Of a stretch of DNA of 64,000 nt, positions 1 through 8,271 are shown in pieces. The position numbers and the translations under genes were made by a program. The stretch covers positions 1-64,000 of the forward strand of contig ONOH01000005.1 in the NCBI GenBank assembly GCA_900319405.1, given 5' to 3'. Within the stretch, counting starts at the first letter, position 1. Each line of letters starts with the position of its first letter. Source of the stretch: an uncultured Bacteroidales bacterium. GTDB taxonomy: Bacteria; Bacteroidota; Bacteroidia; Bacteroidales; UBA932. The notes under the pieces were generated by a model. The model saw nothing but the letters and a program-made list of their open reading frames with translations, was not told the DNA's origin and made no database searches.

Positions 1-123
1 AGAAAAAAGTATTAACTTCGCAGCAGATAATCTGTCTTAACACCCAAAAAGTGAACGGGTATCACCGGAACACTGAACGGGTATCCACCGGAATACATAC
101 TGAACGGGAACATTCACTACCAG

Positions 124-1209
124 ATGTTCTGTGACATCTTGATTGATCCGACTCATCCTCTGACGAACTACAAGTTGCTGGATGACATTGCAGCGGAACT
201 TGCTGGAAGCCTGAAGATCCAGGAGTTGCAGAACCTGCTGGCGGAGGCGTGGAAGCCTTATATGAAGAATCTGGACACGATGTTCACGGATGCGACCTGC
301 TACGAGAGCGAGATGCGCTATCCGACCGACCAGAAACTGCTGTGGGAGTGTGTGGAGAAAGGATATGAGCTGATGTGCGAGGCCAGTCAGCGGTTGGGGA
401 TCCACCGCCCGAGGACGAAGTACCTGGATGTTGAGAAGGCTAACCTGACGTACCGCAAGCAACGGAAGCACACGAAGGGCCAGACCCGGAAGATAACGCG
501 GCGGCTATTGGACTTGCTGGGAAAGATACTGCGGGAGACACGGAAGATTGAACGTGAGCATGAAGGAGTTAAACTGTTCACGGACAGAGAGAGACAGACG
601 ATTGAGATAATCACGAAGGTGTATCGTCAGCAGCGTAACCACTTCCGGAGCGGAGATGCCCGTGAAAGCATCCCGGACAGAATAGTGAGCGTGAGCAAGC
701 CGTATGTGAGGCCCATCGTGAGGGGCAAGGAAGTGAAGAGCGTGGAGTTTGGATCCAAGCGCAACAACATCCTGGTGGATGGGATATCGTTCATTGAAAA
801 GTTGTCTTTCAATGCCTTCAATGAAGGGACTCGTTTACCCCATTGCATCAAGATGCACAAGCGCCTGTTCGGTGTGGAGTTGAAGAAGATAGGCGGTGAT
901 GCGAGTTATGCCGGCAATGCGAACCGTGAGCTGTGCACAAGTAATGGCATCCTGACCTCATTTGTCCAGAAGGGCAGGCGCGCGAAGGAGAAACGAGAGA
1001 AAGAATTTGTGAGACAGGAACTTGCGAGAGTTCGCGCCACAGCAATGGAGGGATCATTCGGCACGCAGAAGGAGCATTACTCCTTGCGCCGGGTCAAAGC
1101 CAGAAAGAAGGAGACGGAGATCCTGTACATCTTCTTCGGCATCCACACTGCGAACGCGGTGTTACTGGCGGAGAGGTTGATGGAGCAACAACTGGTGGAA
1201 GCTGCATAG
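124..1209 (+). CDS. DDE transposase of an IS5/ISNCY-like insertion sequence
   Basis: This is a transposase-like protein of about 361 residues. The first catalytic block is DATCYESEMRYPTD (Asp56), followed by GGDASYAGNAN and, near the C-terminus, MEGSFGTQKEHYSLRR, which supplies the expected acidic residue. This matches the D-D-E layout of IS5/IS1182-type enzymes; the exact IS family is my inference. The frame is open upstream to a stop at 52-54 and reads LNGNIHYQMF, which looks like genuine family sequence without an ATG, so the N-terminus may be truncated or start at a non-ATG codon. Two near-identical 20-bp direct repeats (52-72 and 73-94) lie in this lead-in. No terminal inverted repeats were identified; the left end may be outside the window. 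Confidence 0.8.
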   Translation: MFCDILIDPTHPLTNYKLLDDIAAELAGSLKIQELQNLLAEAWKPYMKNLDTMFTDATCYESEMRYPTDQKLLWECVEKGYELMCEASQRLGIHRPRTKYLDVEKANLTYRKQRKHTKGQTRKITRRLLDLLGKILRETRKIEREHEGVKLFTDRERQTIEIITKVYRQQRNHFRSGDARESIPDRIVSVSKPYVRPIVRGKEVKSVEFGSKRNNILVDGISFIEKLSFNAFNEGTRLPHCIKMHKRLFGVELKKIGGDASYAGNANRELCTSNGILTSFVQKGRRAKEKREKEFVRQELARVRATAMEGSFGTQKEHYSLRRVKARKKETEILYIFFGIHTANAVLLAERLMEQQLVEAA

Positions 1210-1421
1210 TTGGAAGGCTCAAACAGTTCCGAAACGGAGTCCTCGAAAGAGAACTCCTGGATGACGGTAGAAAAACGACGCGAAATCCGGGCGACGAAGC
1301 CCGGGTCAAGCGCAAAAATGATATAAAACGACGAGTTTGATGCGTTAGCGACAAGGGATGGCTCCCGCACAACTCAAATAGAAAACATTAAACGACAATC
1401 CCTAATTAACCCTTTTGTTGG
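1210..1421. other. Gene-free right flank of the transposase with two compact hairpins
   Basis: No gene is seen. Two compact hairpins are present: arms 1236-1240 and 1253-1257 enclosing CTC-GAAA-GAG, and arms 1287-1292 (CCGGGC) and 1299-1304 (GCCCGG). They may belong to the right end of the insertion sequence or act as transcript ends. Base composition shifts from GC-rich to AT-rich towards the next gene. Confidence 0.5.
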
Positions 1422-2216
1422 ATGAAAAAATATTTTGTAAAAGGAGGAATCTTAGTTAATACCCCATTCTTTAAATACGAAAACGCAGGTGCGGGATATG
1501 GGGAAGATTCAATGCCCGATGCAGAGATAATACCTACAAACAAAGTGCTGCCATCAGGAGAAAAATACCTTCTGATAGATGATAAGCACCCCCAATCTTT
1601 ATTTGCAGAGTATTATGCGAGTTCTTTTTTTACCACAGGTTATTGCTGGGCGCCACTATTCCATAAGTCCTATATAGTTGACTATGAAGAATACATTGCT
1701 CGCATACAAGATGCTCGAATGCTAATGAGTCTCTCTTTAAAACAGAGTGACGAAAGGGCTAGAGGGCTTCTTTCAAGAGATTCTTTTCTCGCTGTTATGA
1801 ATGCATTTGAAAACTACATGGCAGATATCATTTTAACAAGAATTACTAATGATGAAAATGTGTTTTATGACTATGCGAGCAAAAGGTCAGAACAAAAGAA
1901 AATACAGAATGATTTGACAGCGGGACGTAACGGTGCTGCGGAACAAAAAGTTATAGAGTATGTCTTAAGACAATCTTATTGCTCTGCCGATAAGATAAAA
2001 GAAACGTGTAAAGAATTATTTGGACATACCATAAAGGTTCATCAAAAAATTGTTGACTTATTTACGACAAGGCATTTAATTGCTCATCGTGGAGGACGGA
2101 AAAAGGACGGGACCTATGTGACCTTTACTAATGAAGAACTCGAAGACGCAATTAGAAAGATTACTATTCTGGTCGAGGCCATAAATAAGTGTCTCATAGA
2201 AAGAGATAACGAATAG
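1422..2216 (+). CDS. HEPN-domain protein, putative RNase-like effector
   Basis: This 264-residue protein is of unknown specific function. It has no signal peptide and no membrane segment. The C-terminal half is helical and contains RHLIAHRGG (R217, H218, H222), which fits the R-X4-H signature of HEPN domains; catalytic HEPN proteins use this motif for RNA cleavage in toxin-antitoxin, abortive-infection and other defence systems. The N-terminal ~100 residues resemble nothing I recognise. The gene is distinctly AT-rich compared with the core genes and follows a transposase, both pointing to horizontal acquisition. No obvious MNT-type nucleotidyltransferase antitoxin lies next to it. Function is inference from the motif only. 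Confidence 0.6.
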   Translation: MKKYFVKGGILVNTPFFKYENAGAGYGEDSMPDAEIIPTNKVLPSGEKYLLIDDKHPQSLFAEYYASSFFTTGYCWAPLFHKSYIVDYEEYIARIQDARMLMSLSLKQSDERARGLLSRDSFLAVMNAFENYMADIILTRITNDENVFYDYASKRSEQKKIQNDLTAGRNGAAEQKVIEYVLRQSYCSADKIKETCKELFGHTIKVHQKIVDLFTTRHLIAHRGGRKKDGTYVTFTNEELEDAIRKITILVEAINKCLIERDNE

Positions 2217-2245
2217 TATGTGCTCCGCTTCATCTGCATGGATGG

Positions 2246-2275
2246 TTGGGTTATTGTGTTTTTTTCTTATATTTG
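2246..2275 (+). promoter_or_regulatory. Bacteroidetes-type promoter of the structured RNA
   Basis: A TTG at 2246-2248 is followed after 19 bp by TATATTTG at 2268-2275, matching the Bacteroidetes -33/-7 consensus. The predicted start is near 2281. No gene begins for almost 300 bp, which is unusual and suggests an RNA gene or a long leader. Confidence 0.65.
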
Positions 2276-2280
2276 CCATT

Positions 2281-2492
2281 GTTATACGGAGCATTTCGTA
2301 TGGCTGAGACATAGAAATAAAGCGTTTGCTTTGTACGGGTAGATCCTAAAAATCGCCAAATTTTTAAATGTAACCTGCCGAGTATCAAGCGAATGCTCAC
2401 ACTATAGGTGTGAGCGGAAACTTGAATAAAGGTTACGGGTGTTTGGCGATACCTTAGAATCGAGTTCATGGAGGAAGTTCACACCTTCTTTT
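2281..2492 (+). ncRNA. Candidate structured non-coding RNA with nested irregular hairpin (6S-like architecture)
   Basis: The interval folds into a single long irregular rod visible by eye. Paired arms are 2342-2349/2454-2461 (7 of 8), 2352-2360/2442-2450 (9 perfect, ATCGCCAAA), 2370-2376/2430-2436 (7 perfect), 2386-2389/2421-2424 and 2395-2402/2408-2415 (8 perfect) with a 5-nt loop. Small hairpins precede it (ATACG/CGTAT near 2287-2304). A short hairpin followed by TTTT ends at about 2491. A good promoter sits directly upstream. The stacked stems separated by internal loops recall 6S RNA, but I cannot assign a family. It could instead be a long leader of the PH-domain gene. Boundaries are inferred. 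Confidence 0.55.
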
Positions 2493-2565
2493 ATGTGCCC
2501 ATAATCAAGCCGATGTTTGAAGCTATAACAATCAATCAATTCATAATTAATAAACAAGTACTACT

Positions 2566-3039
2566 ATGGGTTACATTGACAACAATTTGATGAAAGGTGA
2601 AGAAGTCGTTTACAAAGCTTCACTACACTGGGCAATCTACATCCCCACCGCATTATGGCTTCTATTAGGAATATTGATGGTCGCGATTTCTGTCGGTGAA
2701 GAAGAATCTTCTGTGATGGTTATTGCGATTATCTTCTTCGTTTTTGCTGTGTTCGCTTTAATCAAGGCGATCATCGCTAACGTAACTTCAGAATTTGCCG
2801 TGACAAACAAGAGACTTATCCTCAAGGAAGGCTTGATTGCTCGTAATACTGTTGAATTAATGCTAACAAAGTGCGAGGGCGTGGCGCTTGATCAAGGTAT
2901 TCTTGGTCGCATTCTTGGATATGGCACCCTCATTACAACAACAGGTGGCGCAACAAATAAGTTCAGAAAAATCAAAGATCCGATTATCTTCCGCAACTAT
3001 ATTAATAGCCAGGTTGATGAGGCGCAGAAGTCAAAATAG
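2566..3039 (+). CDS. Bacterial PH (DUF304/bPH2) domain membrane protein
   Basis: This protein of 157 residues has two adjacent hydrophobic segments (about residues 25-46 and 51-70) followed by a soluble bPH2-like domain. The SEFAVTNKRLILKEG and GTLITTTGG stretches are typical of YdbS/YdbT-like and DUF304 proteins. The family is membrane-associated with no established biochemical activity; roles in envelope or stress physiology are suggested for some members. The gene is AT-rich like the HEPN gene and unlike the core genes downstream. It lies just after the candidate structured RNA and is closed by a clear terminator. Confidence 0.75.
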   Translation: MGYIDNNLMKGEEVVYKASLHWAIYIPTALWLLLGILMVAISVGEEESSVMVIAIIFFVFAVFALIKAIIANVTSEFAVTNKRLILKEGLIARNTVELMLTKCEGVALDQGILGRILGYGTLITTTGGATNKFRKIKDPIIFRNYINSQVDEAQKSK

Positions 3040-3056
3040 AAAAAAGTAAACATCTA

Positions 3057-3079
3057 GGGAGCGACATCGCTCCCTTCTT
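3057..3079 (+). terminator. Intrinsic terminator after the PH-domain gene
   Basis: Perfect 8-bp arms GGGAGCGA (3057-3064) and TCGCTCCC (3067-3074) are followed by a T-rich tract. They lie 17 nt after the stop codon of the PH-domain gene. Confidence 0.8.
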
Positions 3080-4421
3080 ATTGCTTTTTACAAATGCATA
3101 GACATATACACGGCATGATGTAGATACGGCTTCTTAAGTAATTTGGATGCAGATTATTAATGCCGATTCATGCATCAAGATATGAGCGGTCAAGAGACTG
3201 TGCCCGGCGGGGCCGGCCACAGACTCTTGCTGGTTTATGCCCCTCCGGCTCCCCCCACAGGGGAGAGAATATCGCCCGGCCGGTTCCCTTCGAAGCACCG
3301 TCAAAGCCGGAGAATCCGCGCCATAACATAATCCATCGGGATTGTGTAACAAGTCGCCGCGAGCGGCGCTTGTTTCCGCTTCGCACACAATCCTGATTAT
3401 GTTAAGGAGCTCCGTCCTACCTTCGAAGGAATCAATCCCACCCGTCCGGTCGGCGCGTCGGCAGGAAAGGAGTTTTGCTCCAGGGCCATCCCCGGCCCTG
3501 CCTGGCCCTTCGCAAAACCCCGCACTTTCGGGGCCCCCGCCCCAAAAGTGCCCGCTACGAACATGGTCAGGAGATAAGGGAAGGACATCACTCGCCCCAC
3601 CGAGACTTCCAGCCGGCACGTGCAGCACAGCTGCGGGTCGGCCCAGTACCAAATATCAACTGTCCCGGCAAGCGGGCCAGTCCATATTTGGCACTGTTCC
3701 TCCAAGGTAAGAATTTTAACCTGGCTGCTATTCCTCCACACATCTGTCGGGAAGAATCCCGCCAGATGTGTGGAGGGCATCCAGTAAGCGGTCCTTTGGC
3801 CCGCCGGCGCAGACTGTGTCAGTCATCGTTCCAAGGCATCAAGACCTTCGCCCTTGCTGCCCCTCCACGCTGCCAGCCACAGACTGCGCCGGGGAGCACC
3901 GTCAGAGCGTTGATATCACCGGAATCCTTCGATTGAGCCTTGTCATGGGCCGTCCCGACCCAGGCCCCGGAGGCCGTCTGCCCACGCACACCGTCGTTCT
4001 CTTCCGCTGCTCCAGGGAGCCCAAGGTCTCCCTTCCACGGCGCTCCAGAGCCCGCCGCCCCTTTCCCTTTCAGACCGCCTCCGGGGCCACGCTCCACTCG
4101 CTTCGCTCGTTCCGCGCCCTATGGCACAGGCAGACTCACAGACGCCGCACACACAAGGCCCTCGCTACAACCCGCGCATCTGCGAGACTGCCAGCACCAT
4201 AGGCCTGCCCAGAGATTCCCGCTTCAGCGTCAGTGACACATCGACCGACATCTCCCGCCCAGACGAAATGGAAAGGGTATAAATACATTCTCAGAGGGGC
4301 GGCGGCGTTAGCCGCTGCAGGCACTGTAACACTTGATTAAGTCGCTGGTTTTGATTATCTTTGTTATATCTGAGAAGGTACTTATTTGCTATTGCCCTGC
4401 CCAAAAGTACAAGTATAAGGT
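3080..4421. other. Gene-free GC-rich region carrying an array of large hairpins
   Basis: I find no credible protein; open frames here are short and compositionally biased. Instead the DNA is crowded with long inverted repeats: 3191-3202/3218-3229 (11 of 12); 3249-3254/3260-3265; a nested cruciform with arms 3324-3333/3395-3404, 3340-3347/3385-3392, 3348-3353/3369-3374 and 3355-3360/3363-3368; 3481-3487/3494-3500; 3522-3528/3545-3551; 3644-3656/3684-3696 (one bulge on each side); 3733-3746/3763-3776 (14 perfect pairs, extended by CGGG/CCCG); and 4118-4124/4197-4203 with inner 4129-4137/4184-4192. TTCGAA palindromes recur near 3290 and 3421. This is not a CRISPR, because repeats differ and spacing is irregular. 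Large structured RNA, decayed repeat cluster or recombination/transfer site are all possible. Confidence 0.6.
4332..4363 (+). promoter_or_regulatory. Promoter of the unknown gene at 4422
   Basis: CTTG at 4332-4335, a 20-bp spacer and TATCTTTG at 4356-4363 give a good Bacteroidetes promoter. The predicted start near 4369 leaves a leader of about 50 nt before the ATG at 4422. Confidence 0.65.
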
Positions 4422-5132
4422 ATGCCCCTGTTCAGGCCCTCCATACTCCTGTCTGACGCCTACGGTTCCGCAGGCGAGGTTACCTTTTATCACAGGAATG
4501 GCCGCTGCTATACCAGGAGGAGGGTGAAACCTCCGTATCCGGGCACTTCAGCCCAGCTGGAGCACCTGGCCATACACCGGAGAGCAATGGCAGCATGGGC
4601 ATCTCTGGACTCAGAAGTACAGAAGTTGTGGAATTCATATGAGACCACGGCAGAATCCCATCGGCCGCCCTATGACCACAAGTCCCATATCTCGGGGAAC
4701 AACCTATTCATATCGGCATACCATGGCTTCGCTTTGATGGGAGATGAACATACACCGGTGGCCCATCCTTTCCAGACTCCTCCGCCATTTCTGGCTACGT
4801 TTGACAGTGCTACTGTTGAGGCGGGGACAATGCGCCTTGCTGTTGATGCGCACGTGTCTCAGTATGCCCAGCCGGAGCGTTATCGTTTGTATGCCCGTCT
4901 TCGGCTCACAGTTCCCGGCAAAGGATATGACGTCAGGGGAATGCGGGGATTCCTGGCAGATGGAGACTGCTCGCAACTGATGAACGTCACCATTCCAGGA
5001 TATACGGAAATCTGGAACCTCGGCGGGGAGAGATTCCAGATCCAGGCGATGTGTATTCTATTGGATTCTGAGACGGGTTTCCGTAGCCAGTATCAGAGAA
5101 GTATCGCGGTTATTGAACCCAGCTATCGATAG
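4422..5132 (+). CDS. Uncharacterised 236-residue protein
   Basis: I do not recognise this protein. It is soluble, without a signal peptide, and basic near the N-terminus (CYTRRRVKPPYPG). A central stretch rich in aromatic residues and histidine (HISGNNLFISAYHGFALMGDEHTP) is followed by a probably beta-rich second half. The middle segment vaguely resembles small DUF6266-type Bacteroidetes proteins, but I would not name it on that. It has its own promoter, follows the hairpin-rich region, and its 3' end overlaps by 23 bp the 3' end of an oppositely transcribed helix-turn-helix gene, so the pair may be co-inherited. It stands next to two tRNA genes, a common site of insertions. Confidence 0.65.
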   Translation: MPLFRPSILLSDAYGSAGEVTFYHRNGRCYTRRRVKPPYPGTSAQLEHLAIHRRAMAAWASLDSEVQKLWNSYETTAESHRPPYDHKSHISGNNLFISAYHGFALMGDEHTPVAHPFQTPPPFLATFDSATVEAGTMRLAVDAHVSQYAQPERYRLYARLRLTVPGKGYDVRGMRGFLADGDCSQLMNVTIPGYTEIWNLGGERFQIQAMCILLDSETGFRSQYQRSIAVIEPSYR

Positions 5133-5469
5133 CTTCCCAGAAATCGACGGTCTCTTTGAGATCTATCTGACTGGTCGGTGTGCGGAAGACGTATCCAGCA
5201 TCTCTCCAGTTGTAGATGGTTTGCCGTGTTACGCCCAAGGCGGTTGCCAGACCGGACACACTGATGGATTCTCGCACCTCAAGCAGGTGCTTCATCTTCT
5301 CCAGTTTCTCCTGGCGGTGCTCAATCTTCGAAAGGGCAAAGACAAGCATCTGTCTGATGGACACATGGTCATAGCCGAGATCACGAAGATCTGTGAGCAC
5401 ACGAATAGCCTTCTCAGTTTCGAAAGTGAACCCGAGATACCGGTCGTCGCTATGGTCATTGCGCGTCAT
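5110..5469 (-). CDS. Small helix-turn-helix DNA-binding protein
   Basis: This 119-residue protein has an N-terminal helical region (about 1-65) with a charged coiled-coil-like stretch near EHRQEKLEKMKHLLE. It is followed by a helix-turn-helix at roughly residues 70-95, SVSGLATALGVTRQTIYNWRD, resembling MerR/excisionase-type or transposase-type DNA-binding heads. No effector domain is apparent. The gene converges on, and overlaps, the unknown gene at 4422-5132. It may be a repressor or an excisionase-like factor of an element in this accessory region; that role is inference. Its 5' side faces the 3' end of tRNA-Met about 80 bp away. Confidence 0.7.
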   Translation of the reverse strand: MTRNDHSDDRYLGFTFETEKAIRVLTDLRDLGYDHVSIRQMLVFALSKIEHRQEKLEKMKHLLEVRESISVSGLATALGVTRQTIYNWRDAGYVFRTPTSQIDLKETVDFWEAIDSWVQ

Positions 5470-5547
5470 GGAGGCCCTTTATTAAAAAGTAAACCGCCGC
5501 ATCGAAGTGCGCCGGAAGCATATAGTGAGTAAAAGTGTTCTTTGGTA

Positions 5548-5624
5548 TGGTAGCGGGAGTGGGTCACGATCCCACGACCTCCGGATTATGAATCCGACGC
5601 TCTAACCAGCTGAGCTACCCCGCC
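5548..5624 (-). tRNA. tRNA-Met (CAT anticodon), CCA encoded
   Basis: The reverse strand begins GGCGGGGTA and ends CCCGCTACCA, giving a full 7-bp acceptor. It has a TAGCTCAGCTGGTTAGAGC D-arm, anticodon loop TTCATAA between GGA-rich stem halves, and a T-arm. CAT anticodon with this acceptor fits elongator tRNA-Met; a lysidine-modified tRNA-Ile2 is the alternative. CCA is encoded at 5548-5550. Confidence 0.9.
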
Positions 5625-5699
5625 ATCAGGGTTGATTGTCGGGAGCGTGCGTAAAAACTGTGCGTAATTTTGCAACTCCTTGACTATCAAGGTTAATTG

Positions 5700-5770
5700 T
5701 TGAGATAGAAGGACTCGAACCCTCACTGACAGAGCCAGAATCTGTAGTGCTACCATTACACCATATCTCA
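5700..5770 (-). tRNA. tRNA-Gln (CTG anticodon)
   Basis: The reverse strand starts TGAGATA and closes with TATCTCA. The anticodon stem ACAGA/TCTGT encloses loop TTCTGGC, giving CTG, which decodes the glutamine codon CAG. The T-arm is GTGAGGGTTCGAGTCCTTC. CCA is not encoded. It lies 75 bp from tRNA-Met on the same strand, probably co-transcribed. Confidence 0.9.
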
Positions 5771-5906
5771 ATATGTCCCGCCAACGGGACTGCAAATGTA
5801 CAACTTTTTTTGTAAACTCCAATACATTATCTTAAAATTTCACTTCCGCGGCCGTTTTCGCTCCCTTTCTGTTCCAATCGGCCCTATCTTCGACAGGAAA
5901 GGTGCT

Positions 5907-5990
5907 CTGTAAACGGTTGATTAATAATTGTTTACAGAAAATCCTCTGCACTTTTTGCGCAGAGGATTTTTTATAAACGCCTGATAATCA
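5907..5990. repeat. Double-hairpin interspersed repeat, copy 1
   Basis: Hairpin A has arms CTGTAAAC (5907-5914) and GTTTACAG (5930-5937). Hairpin B has perfect 12-bp arms at 5938-5949 and 5959-5970 around ACTTTTTGC, followed by TAAAC-n3-CTGA. The same hairpin B sequence recurs at 41843-41874 and 42786-42818. The rest of 5771-6154 holds only AT-rich spacer and CCA-rich low-complexity sequence. Confidence 0.75.
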
Positions 5991-6154
5991 GTATTTTATA
6001 AATCTTTTAAGCTGTGCTTATACCAGGAAAAGACTACCGGGCATGGGTGTCCCCAAAACACCACCACGCAAAATGCCCAAACCACCACCATTCCAAGCCC
6101 AAACCATTACAACACCAAGCCCTAAAACGCACCGCCGGAGAATCCGGCTGATGC

Positions 6155-6802
6155 TCAGGGGAGGAGTTGGAGGAGAGGGGCGAAGTGGTCGAGGATGTGG
6201 TGGGCACCGGCGGCGGCGAGGGAGGCGCGGTCGGAGTTGCCGAAGGTGACTCCGCAGGTGAAGGCGCCGGCGCCAAGGCCCATCCGGATATCGACGGGCA
6301 TATCGCCCACGACCAGGGTTTCCTCGGGCCGGAAGCCGGTCTGGCGGAGGGTGTGGAGGACCGGATCGGGGTGGGGTTTGGCGCGGGTGACGTTGTCGGC
6401 CCCGAGGACGAGGCTGAACCACTGGGCAAGGCCCATTTCCTGAAGGAAAGCGTTGAGGGATGAGGAGTGGCGGGACGATGCGACGGTGAGGACGTACCCC
6501 CGCCCGTGCAGCGCGGCAAGGGTTTCCGGGACTTGCGGGAAAAGGGCGGGGACAATCTCCCGGCGCAAGGATTCAAAGACTTGCCGATAGGTTTCCACCC
6601 AAACGGGAAGTGTCCGGCGCGGGATATCGGGGTAGATGCTGAGGAGGCCGTCTTCGAGGGGTATGCCGATGATGGAGGTAATGGTCTTTTCATCGGCCAC
6701 CGGGTAGTTCATCCGGCGCATCGCCTCCTGGTTGGTGCGGATGATGAGCTGGTGGGTATCGGCCAGGGTGCCGTCGAAATCGAAGATGACGAGTTTGATC
6801 AT
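6155..6802 (-). CDS. HAD-superfamily phosphatase (phosphoglycolate phosphatase-like)
   Basis: This 215-residue protein carries all HAD motifs: DFDGTLAD at residues 8-15 (nucleophile and general acid), a conserved VASSR block (motif II), a lysine in RAKPHPDP (motif III) and VVGDMPVDI with the metal-binding acids (motif IV). A helical C1 cap lies between motifs I and II. Family members dephosphorylate small sugar phosphates or phosphoglycolate in the cytosol; the substrate here is not determinable. A TATCTTTG box on the minus strand at 6823-6830 gives a leader of about 15-20 nt. It is divergent from the next gene and stands alone. Confidence 0.85.
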   Translation of the reverse strand: MIKLVIFDFDGTLADTHQLIIRTNQEAMRRMNYPVADEKTITSIIGIPLEDGLLSIYPDIPRRTLPVWVETYRQVFESLRREIVPALFPQVPETLAALHGRGYVLTVASSRHSSSLNAFLQEMGLAQWFSLVLGADNVTRAKPHPDPVLHTLRQTGFRPEETLVVGDMPVDIRMGLGAGAFTCGVTFGNSDRASLAAAGAHHILDHFAPLLQLLP

Positions 6803-6872
6803 AGGACGGAAGAATTGATTTCCAAAGATACGCTTTTTTCGGGGGAGATGTATGCTTTTTGGGCAATTTGGG

Positions 6873-6880
6873 CTACATTT
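6873..6880 (+). promoter_or_regulatory. -7 element placed 5 nt before the start codon
   Basis: TACATTTG at 6873-6880 is followed by only five bases before the ATG at 6886, so transcription would begin at or just before the start codon (leaderless or nearly so). This also excludes the in-frame upstream start at 6859. Confidence 0.6.
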
Positions 6881-6885
6881 GCAGT

Positions 6886-7575
6886 ATGAAAAATCTCCTT
6901 GTCTTTCTCCTTGCCACCGCCGCCGTTATGGCCGGGACACATCCCGCCGCGGCACAAACTCCCGTTGTCCTCCCCTTCAATCCGGACTATTCCTACCAGG
7001 ATGTGAGGGTGGAGTTCGGTTTGTTCAAGTCCATCAGGGAAGGCGATGTTGACACGCGCTTTTTTCAGGCCGCTTTCAGCCGGATGTTCTGGAACAAGCT
7101 GGCCTGGAAGGCCGGTTTTCTGTACAAGGGCGCCGGCGCGGAATACAAGTCGATGGTGGGCGTTCCGCTGGGCCTTTCGTACCGGACGGGCAGCCTCACT
7201 CTCAGCGAGGCACTGGAGTACTCGACCCGGCAGGCGGCGTACGATTCGGTTCGAAGGACCATCGACGGCAACCTTGACGGCCTGGGCAGGGATTTGCTGG
7301 CAGACCTTCTGCTGATTCTTTTCCGGCGGTCGGAACTGTTCATCGGCCTGACGCCCGGCTATTATATGGGAGATCGGCTCTTTGCCGACGGGACACCGGG
7401 ATCGCGCTTTCACCTGAGTGTTGATGCGGGCGTGGTGCTGTCAATCCCCATCCGGCGGGTGGCCATCAACGTCTCTCCGGCCTATCACTATCTTTTCACG
7501 GAGGAACTTAACCGCCAACGGCAGCCTGTCCGGAATCACTTTTCCATCTCGTTCGGCCTGGCCTGTCTTTTTTAA
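6886..7575 (+). CDS. Secreted outer-membrane beta-barrel-like protein, unknown function
   Basis: This protein of 229 residues begins with a clear signal peptide ending AAAQ (about residue 25). The mature part has alternating aromatic/hydrophobic strands and ends with a phenylalanine (FGLACLF), as expected of an outer-membrane barrel or barrel-associated protein. No family name can be given with confidence. The start at 6886 is chosen because it gives a normal signal peptide and because the -7 box ends five bases upstream. It precedes upp but is separated from it by a second promoter, so the two are probably independent units. Confidence 0.65.
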   Translation: MKNLLVFLLATAAVMAGTHPAAAQTPVVLPFNPDYSYQDVRVEFGLFKSIREGDVDTRFFQAAFSRMFWNKLAWKAGFLYKGAGAEYKSMVGVPLGLSYRTGSLTLSEALEYSTRQAAYDSVRRTIDGNLDGLGRDLLADLLLILFRRSELFIGLTPGYYMGDRLFADGTPGSRFHLSVDAGVVLSIPIRRVAINVSPAYHYLFTEELNRQRQPVRNHFSISFGLACLF

Positions 7576-7577
7576 TC

Positions 7578-7608
7578 TTGTGATTGTCGGCTATTTTCGC
7601 TATCTTTG
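7578..7608 (+). promoter_or_regulatory. Promoter of upp
   Basis: TTG at 7578-7580, 20 bp, then TATCTTTG at 7601-7608. The upp start codon is 25 nt downstream. Confidence 0.65.
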
Positions 7609-7633
7609 AAAAATCCGTTTAAAACTCAAAATT

Positions 7634-8263
7634 ATGGCTCAACTTCATGTGATCGACCACCCGATGATTCAGCATAAGCTTACGATTATGCGAATGAAAG
7701 AAACCGGTTCCAAGGATTTTCGCGAACTCCTGAAAGAAATCTCCCTGCTGATGGGCTACGAGGTTACCCGCGATATCGCCCTGGAAGACTTCCCCATCGA
7801 AACCCCCATCTGCCCGATGACGGCCAAACGGGTAAGCGGCCGCAAGCTGGCCATCGTGCCCATTCTGCGCGCGGGCATCGGTATGGTGGAAGGTCTTCTT
7901 TCCCTGATTCCGGTGGCGCGGGTGGGACATATCGGCCTGTACCGGGACGAGGAAACCCACAAGCCCGTGGTCTATTTCTGCAAGCTCCCGGCCGATATCC
8001 AGACCCGCCTGGTCATCCTCACGGACCCGATGCTGGCTACCGGCGGCAGCGCCTGTGACGCCATCGCCATGCTCAAGGAGCGCGGCTGCAAAAACATTCG
8101 CCTGATGTGCCTGGTAGCCGCTCCGGAAGGCGTTGAAAAGGTGCGGACATCACACCCGGACGTAGATATCTACGTGGCGGCCGTGGATGAGAAACTGAAC
8201 GAGAACGCCTACATCGTGCCCGGCCTGGGAGATGCCGGAGACCGCATCTTCGGGACCAAGTAG
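7634..8263 (+). CDS. upp: Uracil phosphoribosyltransferase
   Basis: The enzyme converts uracil and PRPP to UMP (pyrimidine salvage, cytosolic). Length of 209 residues is standard. [13 protein letters not shown] lies in the middle, the PRPP-binding loop is [13 protein letters not shown] (about residues 128-141), and the uracil-binding end is [16 protein letters not shown]. No anomaly is seen. The fucosidase gene starts eight bases after its stop, so read-through is likely although functions differ. Confidence 0.97.
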   Translation: MAQLHVIDHPMIQHKLTIMRMKETGSKDFRELLKEISLLMGYEVTRDIALEDFPIETPICPMTAKRVSGRKLAIVPILRAGIGMVEGLLSLIPVARVGHIGLYRDEETHKPVVYFCKLPADIQTRLVILTDPMLATGGSACDAIAMLKERGCKNIRLMCLVAAPEGVEKVRTSHPDVDIYVAAVDEKLNENAYIVPGLGDAGDRIFGTK

Positions 8264-8271
8264 GCGTGCGT

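Noticed and set aside
2342..2461. Integron attC site
   Set aside because: The folded element lacks the RYYYAAC/GTTRRRY core sites and there is no integrase or cassette array.
3191..4203. CRISPR or tandem repeat array
   Set aside because: The hairpins have different sequences and irregular spacing, and no cas genes are nearby.
1..5547. Prophage or integrative element with clear ends
   Set aside because: No integrase, no phage structural genes and no direct repeat of the tRNA-Met 3' end were seen within the window.
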